This document shows, piece by piece, positions 19,729 to 28,376 of a stretch of 64,000 nt of DNA. The position numbers and the translations under genes were made by a program. Within the stretch, counting starts at the first letter, position 1, and each line of letters begins with the position of its first letter. The DNA comes from Shewanella algicola (GTDB lineage Bacteria > Pseudomonadota > Gammaproteobacteria > Enterobacterales > Shewanellaceae), in NCBI RefSeq assembly GCF_014648035.1, contig NZ_BMQI01000009.1, positions 46,724 to 110,723 of the forward strand, given 5' to 3'. The notes under the pieces are model-generated. The model was not told the DNA's origin and did no database searches. It was given only the letters and a program-made list of their open reading frames with translations.

Positions 19729-21360
19729 ATGACCATTTATAAGAAAGTTGTGTTAATTTTGACTAGCATGGTAGTCACATTATTATTGGCTTTTTTACTG
19801 ATCCAGAAACTTGTAATTTTCCCTACATTTGAGTCACTAGAGCAACAATACGCTAAAGCAGATATTGATCGTGTTGAAGAAGTGATTCTTGACACAATAA
19901 AACAGCTAGATCGTCAATTACATGATCTTTCATCATGGGATGATACTTACAACTTTATTGAACATGTTAACCAAGATTTTATTGATAGTAATTTAGAACC
20001 AGATACCTTTGCCAACCTCCATATCAATTTAGTCTATTTTCTAGACACTGAATTTCAACCCGTTTGGGCACAGACTTATAATTTTGATCTCGATGACACT
20101 GATGAAGTCAAAATATCTACGAATGATGATGATGTGCGTCAATCTATTTTTTTGCTAAAAAAGCAATTGGTTAAACTTAATTCATTGTCAGATGATGAAC
20201 CAAAAGTCATCCGCGGTTTGTTTTTTCAAAATGGTAACCCGATTAGTTTTTCCATGCGTCCAATTTTTAATAATGATGAAGACAAAATGTCCAGAGGTTA
20301 TATGATTCTGGGGCGTACTCTTAATCAATACATGGTTGATAAATTTAGTGAACAACTTAAAAAGAAATTTAAAATTGAAGTGATAGCCAAAAACCCTCTT
20401 TCAATGAGTGACTTTTCAATCAATAAATATAACATTGATGTACTGAGTAAAGACATGTTGACAATCACTAAATCATACTTAGAAGATGACATTCCGGTTT
20501 TTAAAATTAGCACTGAATTTAAAAGGGTTATCACTAAAAGCGGCCAAAAAAGCCTTGAGTATGCCTTATTATCTCTACTGGGCATTGGGGTGTTTATGAT
20601 TCTGCTGATCACTCTATTGTTAAAAAATAGCGTCTTTGTGTTACTTACTAATTTAACTCAACAAATGCAGGGGATTACGCAAAGTAAAAATTACACTTTA
20701 CGGGCAACGATCAATAGTGAAGATGAAATTGGAATACTTTCAAGTGAATTCAATAATATGCTTACTGTGATAGAATCCAATAACAATGAATTAATCTCTG
20801 CTAACGATCAAATTAAACAGGCAAATGCTGAATTAGAGACACTAAGTTTGACAGATCCGCTTACACAAATTGCTAATCGATTAGCACTAGACAGAAAACT
20901 TAGAATGGAATGGGTAGCCTTATATAGGACCCAAAGCCCCCTTGCTATTATAATGATTGATATTGATTATTTTAAATTATTTAATGATCATTATGGCCAT
21001 TTAGAAGGTGACAATTGCTTACTAAACATTGCCAATATTTTAACCCAAAATACTAAACGACCTCGAGATTTGGTTGCTAGGTTTGGGGGGGAAGAGTTTA
21101 CGTTAGTTTTACCCGATACCAATATTCAAGACGCTGTACAAATTGCTAAGCATATTCATAATGATATAGCTAACAGTGAACTTAAACACCAATGTAGCAA
21201 AGTATCTGAATTTGTCACCGTTAGTATTGGTATTGCCGGTGTTATTCCCTCTGGGACTTCGTCTGTTGGCGAATTAATGGAAATGGCAGATAAGGCTCTA
21301 TATGTCGCTAAGCAAAATGGCCGTAATCGAATTGAAATTAATGAGTTACTTAATCCATAA
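19729..21360 (+). CDS. Membrane diguanylate cyclase, CHASE4-HAMP-GGDEF
   Basis: A 543-residue inner-membrane sensor enzyme that should make cyclic di-GMP from two GTP. Domains: membrane segment 7-29; periplasmic CHASE4 sensor about 40-265, with the telltale SSWDDTYNFI; membrane segment about 282-305; HAMP about 305-360; a short coiled linker; GGDEF domain 375-538 beginning SLTDPLTQIANR. The catalytic signature is intact as RFGGEEF near 452, and an inhibitory I-site RPRD sits five residues upstream, so product inhibition is expected. It is a single gene with an AT-rich leader; the ligand of the CHASE4 domain is unknown. Confidence 0.93.
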   Translation: MTIYKKVVLILTSMVVTLLLAFLLIQKLVIFPTFESLEQQYAKADIDRVEEVILDTIKQLDRQLHDLSSWDDTYNFIEHVNQDFIDSNLEPDTFANLHINLVYFLDTEFQPVWAQTYNFDLDDTDEVKISTNDDDVRQSIFLLKKQLVKLNSLSDDEPKVIRGLFFQNGNPISFSMRPIFNNDEDKMSRGYMILGRTLNQYMVDKFSEQLKKKFKIEVIAKNPLSMSDFSINKYNIDVLSKDMLTITKSYLEDDIPVFKISTEFKRVITKSGQKSLEYALLSLLGIGVFMILLITLLLKNSVFVLLTNLTQQMQGITQSKNYTLRATINSEDEIGILSSEFNNMLTVIESNNNELISANDQIKQANAELETLSLTDPLTQIANRLALDRKLRMEWVALYRTQSPLAIIMIDIDYFKLFNDHYGHLEGDNCLLNIANILTQNTKRPRDLVARFGGEEFTLVLPDTNIQDAVQIAKHIHNDIANSELKHQCSKVSEFVTVSIGIAGVIPSGTSSVGELMEMADKALYVAKQNGRNRIEINELLNP

Positions 21361-21383
21361 GTATAAGTTGATATAATCCCCTT

Positions 21384-21554
21384 GTGTCAGGATAGTTGTC
21401 GCCTCAATTAATTTACAAATAAACAGGGCGCGGTAAGTTAAAGTAAGTGAATTATCAAAGGCATTCAGTTCAATTTAAAGAAGCGATATTAAACAAGCTT
21501 AGTCAAAGTGATTTGTCGGTTCGTCAGTTTGCAGAACAAGAAGGCATCAAACAA
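21384..21554 (+). mobile_element. Truncated insertion-sequence remnant (transposase N-terminus)
   Basis: The sequence from about 21384 (TGTGTCAGGATAGTTGTCGC) looks like an IS terminus. Then a GTG at 21447 opens VNYQRHSVQFKEAILNKLSQ and reads on to AEQEGIKQ, the helix-turn-helix start of an IS3-like OrfA transposase. The similarity ends abruptly near 21554, followed by TGGGGTCAGATC, a word akin to the end of the IS at 19469. The rest of the element is gone. The family call is from memory. Confidence 0.6.
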
Positions 21555-21582
21555 GTGGGGTCAGATCAAAATTTCTGCTTCA

Positions 21583-21675
21583 CTATCCAGATATTCAATT
21601 GTAAAGGTCGATAACATAGATGTGATGATGTGGATGAGTAAATGCCACATAATTTGTTGTTGTCTATGTTGATTT
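21583..21675 (-). pseudogene. Decayed fragment of a YqhA-like gene
   Basis: Plus-strand sequence here matches the 3' part of the intact yqhA-like gene near 22450-22540, including the exact shared word TGATGTGGATGAGTAAAT. Read on the minus strand it gives MWHLLIHIITSMLSTFTIEY against [19 protein letters not shown] in the intact gene, with a one-base loss before the Met and extra codons. Only about 30 codons remain, so this is a relic of a duplicated or displaced copy. Confidence 0.7.
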
Positions 21676-21748
21676 TTATGAATATTAGGGCCAATTCCTC
21701 AGATTGTAGTCGCTACACTTAATGAGCAAATCAATCAAAAATCGTTTA

Positions 21749-21914
21749 GTGTAACAACTTACACTTTTGGCTCATTTAACAGCTTAGATATTATAAAAGT
21801 GTATTATGTTAGACTTTTACTTAAAGCAAAAGAGTAAACCACTATAAGGTGTAGGTTGTTACACTTCATTGTTGAAATATCAAGCATTCAGGGCTAAAGT
21901 GTAGCAAAGTACAC
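21749..21914. promoter_or_regulatory. Four GTGTA-N6-TACAC operators spaced exactly 50 bp
   Basis: Inverted repeats of 16 bp lie at 21749-21764, 21799-21814, 21849-21864 and 21899-21914. Three are perfect in both half-sites; the second has TAGAC for TACAC. Starts are exactly 50 bp apart. The sequence between them is not repeated, so this is a phased operator set and not a tandem duplication. A weaker relative (TTGTA-N5-TACAC) lies at 21704-21718. The last operator ends 14 bp before the HipB-like start, so autoregulation is expected. Confidence 0.85.
21872..21900 (+). promoter_or_regulatory. Putative sigma-70 promoter of the hipB-like gene
   Basis: TTGAAA at 21872-21877, a 17-bp spacer and TAAAGT at 21895-21900. 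It sits between the third and fourth operators, so a repressor on the fourth site would cover the start of transcription. Confidence 0.45.
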
Positions 21915-21928
21915 TTTGGACTAACGTT

Positions 21929-22165
21929 ATGGCATCTGCACTCAATCAACAATCCTTGGGTTTACTCATTAAAGAAACCAGAAACAACGCGGCACTGACT
22001 CAAGATGTGGCGGCTATGCTGTGTGGCGTGACTAAAAAAACGTTAATCCGTGTTGAGAAAGGCGAAGATGTTTATCTCTCAACTGTTTTTAAAGTTCTTA
22101 ATGGATTGGGGGTTAGTATTGATTCCGCGCAGAATGATAAGGCTGATCCTAAAGTGTGGTACTAA
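21929..22165 (+). CDS. HipB-like XRE transcriptional regulator, without hipA
   Basis: A 78-residue protein with a single XRE helix-turn-helix: [20 protein letters not shown], then [19 protein letters not shown] and [11 protein letters not shown]. This is the layout of antitoxins of the HipB/y4mF group, which usually overlap and repress with a HipA kinase toxin encoded directly downstream. Here a terminator comes 16 bp after the stop and no hipA follows, so it is an orphan. Four evenly spaced palindromes upstream suggest cooperative self-repression. It could be a relic antitoxin or a recruited regulator. Flanking relics show the locus has been rearranged. Confidence 0.8.
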   Translation: MASALNQQSLGLLIKETRNNAALTQDVAAMLCGVTKKTLIRVEKGEDVYLSTVFKVLNGLGVSIDSAQNDKADPKVWY

Positions 22166-22180
22166 ATCGATAAAAAAGAA

Positions 22181-22213
22181 AAGCCCTGATGCAGCGATGT
22201 ATCAGGGCTTTTT
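22181..22213 (+). terminator. Rho-independent terminator of the hipB-like gene
   Basis: A 10-bp perfect stem AAGCCCTGAT / ATCAGGGCTT with a 10-nt loop and T-rich tail, 16 bp after the stop codon. Confidence 0.85.
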
Positions 22214-22234
22214 ATTTGGGTATTTATGGTTACT

Positions 22235-22432
22235 TAACCTGAGTTCGGGATAAGGGATGAACTTATGCTATTTAAAATCAAAATGTTACCTTTTCTCACT
22301 TTCAAGCTTGTCATTTGTTTTGCTAACAAGGCGAATTGACGCGTCAATAGCTAGCCTATTGCAAGTCGATTCAACGCAGTTAGCAGGACAAAGGACTGTT
22401 TGAAAGGCGTTTATTATCCCGATCTCAGGTTA
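22235..22432. repeat. About 200-bp element with 19-bp terminal inverted repeats (MITE-like)
   Basis: The left end TAACCTGAGTTCGGGATAA (22235-22253) and right end TTATCCCGATCTCAGGTTA (22414-22432) are inverted repeats with 18 of 19 matches. The interior has a segment (TGCTAACAAGGCGAATTGAC, then AATAGCTAGCCTATTG) that I recall as repeated in Shewanella genomes. The right end supplies the stop codon of the yqhA-like gene. No coding sequence inside. Confidence 0.75.
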
Positions 22433-22918
22433 CTTACGAGTAATCTTATCCAGATATCCCATAGCGAAGGCCGATAACACGAAGGTGATGTGGATGAGTA
22501 AATACCACATTATTTTGTCGTTCTCGATGTTTTCGGCATTCATAAAGACTTTGAGTAAATGAATTGATGAAATGGCGACAATCGATGCGGCCACTTTATT
22601 TTTTAGCGAGCCCGAGTCCATCTTGCCTAGCCAGCTGAGTTTTTCGCTGTTTTCGCCGACATCAAGCTGTGACACGAAGTTTTCATAACCTGAAAACATC
22701 ACCATAATCAGCAAGCCACCCACTAGAGTGATATCGATGAGTGACAGGGTAACGAGCACGAGATCCACTTCTGCCATTGTGAAAATAATCGGGATGATGT
22801 GAAAGATCTCTTGAAAGAACTTTATGCCTAAGGCGAGTAAGACTAAGCTTAACCCCAAATAAATCGGCGCCATGATCCAGCGGGATGCATACATCAATTT
22901 TTCAAATATTTGTTCCAT
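22430..22918 (-). CDS. YqhA/UPF0114 family membrane protein
   Basis: A 162-residue inner-membrane protein of the UPF0114 (TIGR00645) family. The conserved N-terminus [20 protein letters not shown] and the core [20 protein letters not shown] followed by [15 protein letters not shown] are both present. Four membrane segments fit the family. The function is unknown. Its TAA stop codon lies within the terminal repeat of the neighbouring MITE-like element, so the element abuts or shaped the 3' end. A decayed copy of its 3' part lies at about 21.6 kb. Confidence 0.92.
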   Translation of the reverse strand: MEQIFEKLMYASRWIMAPIYLGLSLVLLALGIKFFQEIFHIIPIIFTMAEVDLVLVTLSLIDITLVGGLLIMVMFSGYENFVSQLDVGENSEKLSWLGKMDSGSLKNKVAASIVAISSIHLLKVFMNAENIENDKIMWYLLIHITFVLSAFAMGYLDKITRK

Positions 22919-23118
22919 AAAAATAGTAACCCTTCAAATAAATACGCTAAAAATCAATTGAGCCATTTATTGCAAAACAATAAGATAATGAACTGTAACT
23001 GTGCTGACATATTATGGCAAGCTTGATGATACGTCATCTGAGATTTAGTGGTAGTCAATAAACCGATTACCGGCTGTACAATATTGAATACAACCTTGGT
23101 TTAATAGTTGAAATTATT

Positions 23119-23215
23119 TAACCTGAGCTAGGGATAAAAGAATTGTTAGGGCAGACTATACGATAACCTGCAGAGGTATGTTTATTTAGTCTATTTTAAT
23201 CTAGTGCTCAGGTTA
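23119..23215. repeat. Second, shorter TAACCTGAG inverted-repeat element
   Basis: Left end TAACCTGAGCTAGGGATAA at 23119-23137 and right end CTAGTGCTCAGGTTA at 23201-23215, about 97 bp overall. The ends match those of the element at 22235. The interior differs. It lies in the 350-bp gene-free spacer 22919-23268, which shows no other clear signal. Confidence 0.65.
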
Positions 23216-23268
23216 GCCGCTTAGACTATGGCTTTTATATTTATTAGTTAAAAGAGGGATCTATCATC

Positions 23269-23673
23269 ATGGATAAAGCGAATTCAAGCACCAAGCGAAA
23301 AATGCCCTGGATTGCAATTGGTATCATTGCGTTAATCGTGTTGCTGTTTAGCCTACTCGTTACACAAATGCCTAAGGGATTTACGTCAGATCTCGAGCAA
23401 ATAGGCACGGGTAAACCTGCAATTGTGTTTGTTTACGATCCTAACCTTGTGTCGAGTATCACCCAAACCGAGCAAATGAATGAAGCACGTGATCATCTTG
23501 GTGATAATGTGTTCTTTTTACTTGCGAGAACGGCAACGCCAGAGGGCGAGGCGTTTATTGCGAAGCATAATGCCGGGTCTACTGAAGTCTTTCTGTTTAA
23601 CTCTACAGGTGAACTCATTAAAAGAAAGCCTGCAGTGTTAGATGCTAATGAACTGATGCGTTTGGTACGGTAG
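23269..23673 (+). CDS. Membrane-anchored protein, possibly thioredoxin-fold without CxxC
   Basis: A 134-residue protein with an N-terminal membrane anchor (residues 14-33) and a periplasmic domain. The strand KPAIVFVYDP at 47-56, a helical middle and the end STEVFLFNSTGELIKRKPAV resemble a thioredoxin-like fold, but there is no cysteine pair and so no redox activity is expected. The fold is an inference. It is a single gene with a good ribosome-binding site (AGAGGG) and its own terminator. Function unknown. Confidence 0.6.
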   Translation: MDKANSSTKRKMPWIAIGIIALIVLLFSLLVTQMPKGFTSDLEQIGTGKPAIVFVYDPNLVSSITQTEQMNEARDHLGDNVFFLLARTATPEGEAFIAKHNAGSTEVFLFNSTGELIKRKPAVLDANELMRLVR

Positions 23674-23728
23674 GTGTTTTTGGGTGTGCTTTTAAACATC
23701 GTAAAATAGCTTAACCTTGCTTAAACAC

Positions 23729-23760
23729 AAAAAGCCTGCTGATTGTCAGCAGGCTTTTTG
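23729..23760. terminator. Bidirectional terminator
   Basis: Stem AAAAGCCTGCTGA / TCAGCAGGCTTTT with a 3-nt loop, between the convergent membrane-anchored protein gene and the alginate lyase gene. A and T runs flank it on both sides. Confidence 0.9.
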
Positions 23761-23782
23761 TTTACACGGTTTACAAGAGTAA

Positions 23783-24817
23783 TTACTGCTTCAACTCAAG
23801 TTGATAAAAGCTGGCTTGGGCGTAGTCGCCTGCTTCCATGCCGCGCCATTGGCAATCTGAACTGCTCTTATTGGTATTACATTGGTTATAAACGCCCGCT
23901 TTGTAATACATCCAATCATTTTTATAGCCTAGGTCGACTTTATTGCCCTGGTAATTCCCCTGGGCGAGGTTAACCTCGAAGGTCTTTACTATTGGTCTGT
24001 CGCTGCCTGGGTTTTTGGTAAATGTCAGCTTCATAGTATCGCCTTCAACATTCACTTCATACACGAATATTTCGCCTAATTTAATGCCATCTTTTGGATC
24101 GCTAGCACCCTGGCGCAGGTTGTATTTGCCAAACACATTATGACGAATATCTTGGCGAAGTTTTTTGCCATTACTGTCGGCAGCATCTTGCAGTTTGGGT
24201 TCAGGGTTTAACTCGTAACTCCAAGATAAAGAGCCATATTCGTGCTCTGGTAATTTACGGTAAACAATTTTAAGCGGTTCGTTATCTGAGCCATGAATTT
24301 GACCGATAACCACAGCATATGCGCCATTCTTTTTGTCATTACCACTGCTGCTGACTTTATCGACTGATAGCGTTGCTTTTAGTTGCCCGCCAATCGCGCC
24401 GTATTCGTTGGCATTAAGGTGTGATGCCACTACAAAATTGTTTTTAGGCTCATCATATTTATCGGCCAACATGGCGCGAAGTTCGCTGCGGGTATTTTTA
24501 CTATTTGGCGTGGTTGGCGCTTCATTAGGGGCAACAAACACTAATGCGCCGGTGTTTTTATTGCTATAAAACCATTGCGGATGCACAAAAAGCTGTTGGG
24601 GGTTGCTGAGTTGTTGCTTGGTGATTTCTAACGCCTTAGCTGATTGTGTGCTAGCAAGCTCCGGTAAGGTGAGCTTCCAATTAGACAAGTCAAAATTTTG
24701 TGACGGGGCTTTATTAGGTGCAAGGTTAAACCGTTTAGCGGTATCAAGCGCTACTGAAGCAACGGCGCAGCTCGAAACTATACTGGCGAATAACAAACTC
24801 AAGTGAATGTGTTTCAT
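23783..24817 (-). CDS. Polysaccharide lyase family 7 alginate lyase, exported
   Basis: A 344-residue secreted enzyme that should cleave alginate by beta-elimination. All three PL7 signature motifs are present: RSELR (110-114), QIH (173-175) and YYKAGVYNQ (304-312), holding the catalytic His, Tyr, Arg and Gln set. The start is placed at the ATG at 24817, not 24838, because AGGGGGT lies just before it. The leader ends VSSC, so it may be a lipoprotein anchored at Cys17. The QIH form is often linked with polyG or mixed preference, but specificity is not claimed. No other alginate genes lie nearby. Confidence 0.92.
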   Translation of the reverse strand: MKHIHLSLLFASIVSSCAVASVALDTAKRFNLAPNKAPSQNFDLSNWKLTLPELASTQSAKALEITKQQLSNPQQLFVHPQWFYSNKNTGALVFVAPNEAPTTPNSKNTRSELRAMLADKYDEPKNNFVVASHLNANEYGAIGGQLKATLSVDKVSSSGNDKKNGAYAVVIGQIHGSDNEPLKIVYRKLPEHEYGSLSWSYELNPEPKLQDAADSNGKKLRQDIRHNVFGKYNLRQGASDPKDGIKLGEIFVYEVNVEGDTMKLTFTKNPGSDRPIVKTFEVNLAQGNYQGNKVDLGYKNDWMYYKAGVYNQCNTNKSSSDCQWRGMEAGDYAQASFYQLELKQ

Positions 24818-24931
24818 TGAATACCCCCTGAAAATCATGATGAAATAACTACCTAGAATACTACAGTGTTATTGTATTACAAATAAGCTTTTTGGTGGGC
24901 AACGTTTACTGGGCGTGAGTGCATTATTCAG

Positions 24932-24962
24932 TTGAGGGTGAGTGTCGTTATTTGCGTATAAT
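24932..24962 (+). promoter_or_regulatory. Possible promoter of the methyltransferase gene
   Basis: TATAAT at 24957-24962 with a loose TTGAGG at 24932-24937 (19-bp spacer). The rest of the 310-bp gap 24818-25127 shows nothing else I can support. Confidence 0.35.
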
Positions 24963-25127
24963 TAAGGGCTTGCGATCTGCACCATTCAATTTGATATCAA
25001 AGCATTGTTAAGCCTTTTTTGTCGGGTAAATATTGTTGATGCTTTGGCTGATATTAATGATTTCTCAATCAGGCTAATTGATATATCATGCGCCACCCTA
25101 AATTCAGTCTGTCTTCAATTTCATTTT

Positions 25128-25877
25128 ATGTCTACCAATGCCCTTTATACCGACTTGTCCGGTTATTACGATTTAATGTGCTGTGATATTAACTACCAAC
25201 AGCAAAGCAATAGCGTGGCTCGTTTGCATCAGATTTTGGGCAATCAGGGTAAGCAACATTTAGATTTGGCTTGTGGCACTGGGCCGCATGTTAGGCATTT
25301 TATCGACTTAGGCTTTCAGAGCAGCGGGCTAGATATTAATCAGCCTATGCTCGACATTGCTATGCGTCGTTGCCCTGAAGCGCAGTTTAGTTTGCAAAAC
25401 ATGACTGAGTTTTATGTTGAAGAGAAGCTGGATTTAATTACCTGCTTTTTGTATTCCATCCATTATTCTCAAGGTGTCGAGGCGCTTAAATCCTGTATTG
25501 CCAGTGTGCATAAGGCGTTAAATTCTGGCGGTTTATTTTGTTTTAATTCTGTCGATAAGTACAAGATTAATAATAATGCCTTAGTGCGCCACAATGCCGA
25601 TTTTGAAGACAGCCGATTTACTTTTGAGTCGGGTTGGCATTACAGCGGTGCAGGTGAGATGCAAGCACTTAATTTGAGTATTGCCAAAACCCAGTTTGAC
25701 ACCACACAGCTGTGGCAAGACTCTCATGCCATGGTCGCCACAAGCTTTACTGAGCTACAAGCATTGTTGGCACCGTATTTTGATGTGCAAATATTTGAAC
25801 ACGATTACGACAGGATCATCCCGTGGGATTCTGCCTCAGGCAATGCCTTGTTTGTGTGTACAAAAAGGGAAGTTTAA
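25128..25877 (+). CDS. Class I SAM-dependent methyltransferase
   Basis: A 249-residue cytoplasmic methyltransferase. SAM-binding motif I appears as HLDLACGTGPHVRHF near residues 45-59, and motif II/III surroundings (GLDINQPMLDIAMRRCPEA and FSLQNMTEF) follow in order. The frame extends upstream to 25005, but the ATG at 25128 is chosen because it opens with the family-like YTDLSGYYDLM. The substrate is unknown; no biosynthetic partner lies beside it. Confidence 0.85.
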   Translation: MSTNALYTDLSGYYDLMCCDINYQQQSNSVARLHQILGNQGKQHLDLACGTGPHVRHFIDLGFQSSGLDINQPMLDIAMRRCPEAQFSLQNMTEFYVEEKLDLITCFLYSIHYSQGVEALKSCIASVHKALNSGGLFCFNSVDKYKINNNALVRHNADFEDSRFTFESGWHYSGAGEMQALNLSIAKTQFDTTQLWQDSHAMVATSFTELQALLAPYFDVQIFEHDYDRIIPWDSASGNALFVCTKREV

Positions 25878-26098
25878 AAGTTAAGACTTGAGTGGGCGTT
25901 TGGCTGTTGTGCAAAAGATCTGTTCGCGAATGGTTTTTTAGCCATTATTCTGCATACATTAATAGGTTGGACTTTGAGCCTGTAAATAATTCTGCTAAAT
26001 AGATTGTCTACTTAACTAGGACTCTAACTAGGGCTCAGGTTTCTTACTTAAATCAAGCCAGCCATTATGGTGACTAATGGCTGGTGTTAACACGTTAT

Positions 26099-26377
26099 TT
26101 ACTGCTCAGTATCAGTAAATTCGGCTTCAGCCTTTTCTAGTTCTTGCTGTGTTTTAAGCTCAAATTGTTGCTGCTTTTTCAATTTTGCTTCTTCTGCGAG
26201 TGTGGCTTGTCGTTCTTTAAAGCTGTGTTTTTCTGTCTTGGTCAAAAATTTAAACGCTTTTTCGTTGGCCAGTGCATAGCCGACCACATCTTCGCCTTTT
26301 ACTCTGCGCTCATCGACACGTTGTGAAAAACGTTGGTTGTCACGCGCTTTGCGTTCTTCGGCATTAAGCTTACTCAT
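26099..26377 (-). CDS. Small highly charged coiled-coil protein, hypothetical
   Basis: A 92-residue protein rich in Lys, Glu, Gln and Arg with no hydrophobic segment. It starts MSKLNAEERKARDNQRFSQR; the C-terminal half (residues 50-90) is predicted long helix or coiled coil. I do not recognise the family; such short charged proteins are common in Shewanella. An imperfect hairpin (AGCCAGCCATTA / TAATGGCTGGT, about 26058-26088) follows the stop and may end transcription. Confidence 0.55.
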   Translation of the reverse strand: MSKLNAEERKARDNQRFSQRVDERRVKGEDVVGYALANEKAFKFLTKTEKHSFKERQATLAEEAKLKKQQQFELKTQQELEKAEAEFTDTEQ

Positions 26378-26532
26378 GTTGTTTCCTCATTTGATACGAC
26401 TGTTTGGGGTATTGGTTCAGTCAAACAAATGAGTTGCACATTCATAAAGCTGAGCGCGTATTTTAGCATAAGTTGCTTTGCTCGCTAATCTGAATGCAGG
26501 GATAAGCGCTGAAACTACTTTATATCTGCCAT

Positions 26533-27537
26533 TTAATCATTAAAGCGCTTCAATGCTGCAGCAATATCATGACAAGCCTGTTTGGCGCGTTTGCTGAGCG
26601 TGGTGATGGAGATAAATCCGTGCATGCAATCGTCATAGTGCTCGTGGTGGATGTTAACGCCGGCATCTTTTAATCGATTAGCATAGGCAATACCGTCATC
26701 CCTTAAAGGATCAAACCCAAGTGTTAATAAGTAAGTACTAGGCGATTGACTTATATCGGCGGCCTGAAGTGGGCTGACTAAGGGCAGGGTGACTTCGTCG
26801 AGTGAATTGACATAGTGGTCTCTAAAAAAATCCATTAAATTGCGTGTTAGCAATAACTGATTATTGAAACAACGGTAAGACTCACTGAGTCCTTGTAAAT
26901 CGACCATGGGATAAATTAAAAATTGAAAATTCGGCTCTGCTTTGATTTGTACTGGCAGCGTGGTTTGTAATGACGGCAAGCCAATAATGCAGGCCAAATA
27001 CGCCCCCGCACTGTCGCCGCCAACACCAATATAATCTGGATTGATATTAAGCTGTTGAGGGTTGTCGTTAATGTAATTCCACGCTTCGATGGCATCACAA
27101 ATGGCACTAGGGAATTTATGTTCAGGGGCTAAACGGTACCCCACGGAGATAATATTCATGTTGCCGTGTTTAGCCAAAAAGCGGCAAAAACGGTCATGAG
27201 TGTTAATACTGCCAATCACGCAACCGCCACCATGAAAATACACTAAAGTCTTTTTAGGAATGTTGCTGCTGGGGTGGTAGATCCGCAGGTTAATGGTATT
27301 TGTGTCGCCACGATCTGTGCTGATTGGAATCGTTAAATCTGTCACCTTATCCATAGCAATTTTATTCAGCCCAACCAGCTTATCCATTGCGGCATAAATA
27401 ACCCTAAACAGGGCTACGGGGAGTTTATATAAAGGCAGTAGTGACAACATTGTAGCGGCGCTTAACTGCGACGATTCGAGTTTAGCTGTGTGTAATGTTG
27501 CGTTGTCAGGTGACGACTGAGGCTTATTGTTGTTCAT
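26533..27537 (-). CDS. Alpha/beta hydrolase, hormone-sensitive-lipase family esterase
   Basis: A 334-residue serine hydrolase of the HSL family. The oxyanion-hole motif HGGG lies near residue 100 (YFHGGGCVIGS), the nucleophile elbow GGDSAGAYLA near 172, and the acid and base appear as DPLRDDG near 280 and HGFI near 310. These enzymes cleave short-chain acyl esters in the cytoplasm. It is the last gene of a three-gene operon after a flavin monooxygenase and an SDR, where it could cut the ester made by a Baeyer-Villiger reaction, which is an inference from context. Confidence 0.9.
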   Translation of the reverse strand: MNNNKPQSSPDNATLHTAKLESSQLSAATMLSLLPLYKLPVALFRVIYAAMDKLVGLNKIAMDKVTDLTIPISTDRGDTNTINLRIYHPSSNIPKKTLVYFHGGGCVIGSINTHDRFCRFLAKHGNMNIISVGYRLAPEHKFPSAICDAIEAWNYINDNPQQLNINPDYIGVGGDSAGAYLACIIGLPSLQTTLPVQIKAEPNFQFLIYPMVDLQGLSESYRCFNNQLLLTRNLMDFFRDHYVNSLDEVTLPLVSPLQAADISQSPSTYLLTLGFDPLRDDGIAYANRLKDAGVNIHHEHYDDCMHGFISITTLSKRAKQACHDIAAALKRFND

Positions 27538-27579
27538 TTTTATGGCCTTTTTAATGTTTATTGTAGTTCTTGAAAGGGG

Positions 27580-28350
27580 TTATCGACTTAACCACTTCAT
27601 CACTAAACGATTAATAAACGCCGGTGATATGTTACTTAATCTGTGTAATATCCCATAAAACACGCTGACTGTTCGGTGAGTTTTTGGGTGCCTAATTTGT
27701 TTGTCGATAACTGCGACCACATCTTGAGCGGTGATATTCACCCCAAGGCGATGCAGCACTTTAGCGCTTTTTTGTTGTGATTTAAGCATATTAGTTGCCA
27801 CAAAGGGCGGCATAACGTCGCATACGCTAATACCGTACTTTTTCCACTCTAGTTCGAGTGCTTCGGTCAGTGCTTTTACCGCAAACTTACTAGCGGAATA
27901 ACTTGCCAGCTCTGGTACACCGTAATCACTGCTGGCCGATGACATATTAATCACTGTGCTGTTGCCATGGTTTTTTAAATAGGGCCAGGCCGCATGGCAT
28001 AAGTTCATCAGCCCGTTAACATTAATATTAAGAATGCGTTGATGTTGCTCAATCGAGACGGTTTCAAACGGGCCAATCTCTAGGATGCCAGCGTTATTGA
28101 GTAAGATCGCCAAGCAATCATTATGCTCAGCGCAAAATTTAGCCATAGCGTGTTGTACTTGTGAAATATCACAGACATCAAGTTGAAATAACCTCAATCG
28201 AGTGTTATCCCATTGTTGAGTGACCTGTCTTAATAAGTCTAAATTAATGTCAGCCATACCAACCACATAACCTAAAGAGTGAAAGTGTTTAGCTGCGGCT
28301 AAGCCAATTCCAGACGCTGCGCCGGTAATCAATATTGTATTTGTATTCAT
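27580..28350 (-). CDS. Short-chain dehydrogenase/reductase
   Basis: A 256-residue classical SDR. The cofactor loop TGAASGIG is at 10-17, NNAG near 87, the catalytic serine in VINMSSASS near 139 and the YSASK pair near 153-157. The frame opens at a TTG at 28371, but the ATG at 28350 (MNTNTILITGAA) is the better start. It should oxidise or reduce an alcohol/ketone with NAD(P). It lies between the flavin monooxygenase (27 bp upstream) and the esterase (42 bp downstream), consistent with stepwise alcohol, ketone, ester, acid conversion. Confidence 0.92.
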   Translation of the reverse strand: MNTNTILITGAASGIGLAAAKHFHSLGYVVGMADINLDLLRQVTQQWDNTRLRLFQLDVCDISQVQHAMAKFCAEHNDCLAILLNNAGILEIGPFETVSIEQHQRILNINVNGLMNLCHAAWPYLKNHGNSTVINMSSASSDYGVPELASYSASKFAVKALTEALELEWKKYGISVCDVMPPFVATNMLKSQQKSAKVLHRLGVNITAQDVVAVIDKQIRHPKTHRTVSVFYGILHRLSNISPAFINRLVMKWLSR

Positions 28351-28376
28351 ACACTCGTTAGCCTTACGCAAGTTAA

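Noticed and set aside
21749..21914. Regular 50-bp spacing considered as a short CRISPR array
   Set aside because: The repeated words are only 16-bp palindromes with a variable centre and there are no cas genes; operators explain it better.
22050..22253. Overlapping plus-strand frame in the hipB-like gene as a remnant toxin
   Set aside because: It is in another frame of the same gene and runs through the terminator; no HipA features.
25005..25127. N-terminal extension of the methyltransferase frame
   Set aside because: Residues before the ATG at 25128 are Cys-rich and unlike the family, and the domain starts after that ATG.
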